In this document: positions 51,683 to 52,680 of the stretch, one piece after another | Layout: each line of letters begins with the position of its first letter | Numbering within the stretch: the stretch's first letter is position 1 | Assembly: GCA_947474395.1 (NCBI GenBank) | Contig: CANJID010000025.1 | Span: 1-52,680 of the forward strand | DNA length: 52,680 bases | Source: Caulobacterales bacterium | GTDB taxonomy: Bacteria; Pseudomonadota; Alphaproteobacteria; Caulobacterales; Caulobacteraceae | Reading direction: 5' to 3' | Program-made: the position numbers and the translations under genes | The notes under the pieces: generated by a model | The model's input: the letters and a program-made list of their open reading frames with translations, nothing else | What the model was told of the DNA's origin: nothing | The model's database searches: none

Positions 51683-52680
51683 ATGTTCGAGAGCCTTCCC
51701 CTCCTCGCCCGCGACGCCAAGAGCTGGCCGTTCGAGCAGGCGCGTGTGCTGCTGGCGCGCATCCTCAAGCTTAGGCTCGACACGGACGCCGAGCGTGACC
51801 TCGCCTCGACCCTGATCAACGCCGGCAAGGCGGACGAGGCGGTGGCGACCCTCCCCGCCTTGAACAAGACGGTGGTGTTCCAGTGCGGCTACGGCGCCTC
51901 GGGCCTGCCCCACATGGGCACCTTCGGCGAGGCGGCGCGTCCGACCATGGTGCGCACGGCCTTCCGCGCCCTGACCGGCGACGCCATCCCGACGCGGCTG
52001 ATCGTCTTCTCCGACGACATGGACGGCCTTCGGAAGATTCCCGACAACGTGCCCAACCGCGCGATGCTGGAGGAGGATCGCGACAAGCCGGTCACCTCGG
52101 TCCGCGATCCCTTCGGCGAGCACGAGAGCTTCGGCGCCCACAACAACGCGCGGGTGCGCGCCTTCCTCGACGGCTTCGGCTTCGAGTACGACTTCCTGTC
52201 GTCCACCGACTGCTACAAGTCCGGCCGCTTCGACGAGGTGCTGCTGACCATGCTGGCCCGCTTCGACGCGGTGCAGGCGATCATGCTGCCGAGCCTCGGC
52301 GAAGAGCGGCGCGCGACCTATTCGCCCTTCCTGCCGATCAGCCCCAAGACGGGCCGCGTGCTGCAGGCGCCGACCCTGGAGCGCAACGTCGGACGCGGCA
52401 CCATCGTCTTCCCGGACGAGGACGGGACCCTGACGGAAATCCCGGTGACCGGCGGCCATGTGAAGCTGCAGTGGCGCCCCGACTGGGCGGCCCGCTGGGC
52501 GGCGCTGGGCGTCGACTACGAGATGTCCGGCAAGGACCTGATCGACTCGGTCCGGCTCTCCACCCGCGTGACCAGGGTGCTGGGCGCCGAGCCGCCGGAC
52601 ACCTTCCACTTCGAGCTCTTCATGGACGAGAACAACCAGAAGATCTCCAAGTCCAAGGGCAACGGCCTGACCATGGAGGA
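51683..52680 (+). CDS. lysK: Class I lysyl-tRNA synthetase, 5' part (continues beyond window)
   Basis: The first 332 residues of an open frame running off the window end. Class I features: the HIGH-type motif in [16 protein letters not shown] (near residue 70) and the KMSKS-type motif [10 protein letters not shown] near the end (about 318-327). [15 protein letters not shown] and [14 protein letters not shown] are typical of the archaeal/alphaproteobacterial class I LysRS, which is unrelated to the common class II LysS. It charges tRNA-Lys. The ATG at 51683 opens [20 protein letters not shown], the expected N-terminus. The spacing from the divergent membrane gene is 129 bases. Confidence 0.93.
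   Translation, partial: MFESLPLLARDAKSWPFEQARVLLARILKLRLDTDAERDLASTLINAGKADEAVATLPALNKTVVFQCGYGASGLPHMGTFGEAARPTMVRTAFRALTGDAIPTRLIVFSDDMDGLRKIPDNVPNRAMLEEDRDKPVTSVRDPFGEHESFGAHNNARVRAFLDGFGFEYDFLSSTDCYKSGRFDEVLLTMLARFDAVQAIMLPSLGEERRATYSPFLPISPKTGRVLQAPTLERNVGRGTIVFPDEDGTLTEIPVTGGHVKLQWRPDWAARWAALGVDYEMSGKDLIDSVRLSTRVTRVLGAEPPDTFHFELFMDENNQKISKSKGNGLTME

Overview
The window looks like chromosome of a high-GC alphaproteobacterium of the order Caulobacterales, most likely Caulobacteraceae and possibly Phenylobacterium. The genus is an inference. The order rests on a CtrA cell-cycle regulator ending in Ala-Ala, an EAL protein next to it built like the flagellar positioning protein TipF, a DUF3035/BamF lipoprotein, an endonuclease-type MutL, a class I lysyl-tRNA synthetase and an aa3 oxidase operon with CtaB, CtaG and SURF1. 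Genes are tightly packed on both strands, often with 1-4 base overlaps. I see no rRNA, tRNA, CRISPR array, insertion sequence or phage gene, and no gene-free stretch over 300 bases.

Layout. 1-2.9 kb: 3' end of ctrA with a strong terminator, a degenerate EAL membrane protein, a lipoprotein and a GTG-started 59-residue membrane protein. 3-7.3 kb: HAD phosphatase, Tat-exported sulfatase, lone receiver protein, MaoC-type hydratase and ribF. 7.4-10.2 kb: a four-gene unit with the gene order and sizes of cnrYXH (membrane anti-sigma, periplasmic sensor, ECF sigma) followed by a PepSY membrane protein. 10.4-20.1 kb: ileS-lspA-bamF, a pentapeptide-repeat protein, a VOC protein, rsmD, a frameshifted J-like membrane protein and two exported TPR-type proteins. 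20.2-28.7 kb: a Rieske oxygenase, a barstar domain in frame with mutL, nadE, a phosphotriesterase-like protein, a GmhB-type phosphatase, an S1/P1 nuclease and a one-chain MazE-MazF-like protein. 28.7-33.4 kb: a ThDP enzyme and an aldehyde dehydrogenase divergent from an alpha/beta hydrolase, then a lipoprotein. 33.4-36.2 kb: a cytosine-5 methyltransferase, cysK and vsr, bracketed by related palindromes. 36.2-41.6 kb: fatty-acid beta-oxidation (FadB/FadJ-like, thiolase, acyl-CoA dehydrogenase). 41.8-48.3 kb: cytochrome aa3 oxidase operon ctaC-ctaD-ctaB-small protein-ctaG-ctaE-DUF983-SURF1. 48.4 kb to the end: thrC, an M16 peptidase, a membrane protein and the 5' part of lysK.

How genes work together. 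The cta genes encode the oxidase subunits, heme O synthesis, CuB insertion and assembly. The fad-type genes cover all four beta-oxidation steps. Vsr would correct the T:G mismatches that arise when the methyltransferase's 5-methylcytosines deaminate, and a MutL with its own nuclease motif is encoded 10 kb away. The sigma, sensor and anti-sigma genes form one transenvelope signalling unit.

The features I would look at first are the barstar-MutL reading frame, the MazE-MazF fusion, the cnrYXH-like unit whose sensor cannot have the three-histidine metal site, and the methyltransferase-cysK-vsr module between matching palindromes. All calls were made by reading the sequence. No database search was run, and comparisons with named proteins are from memory.
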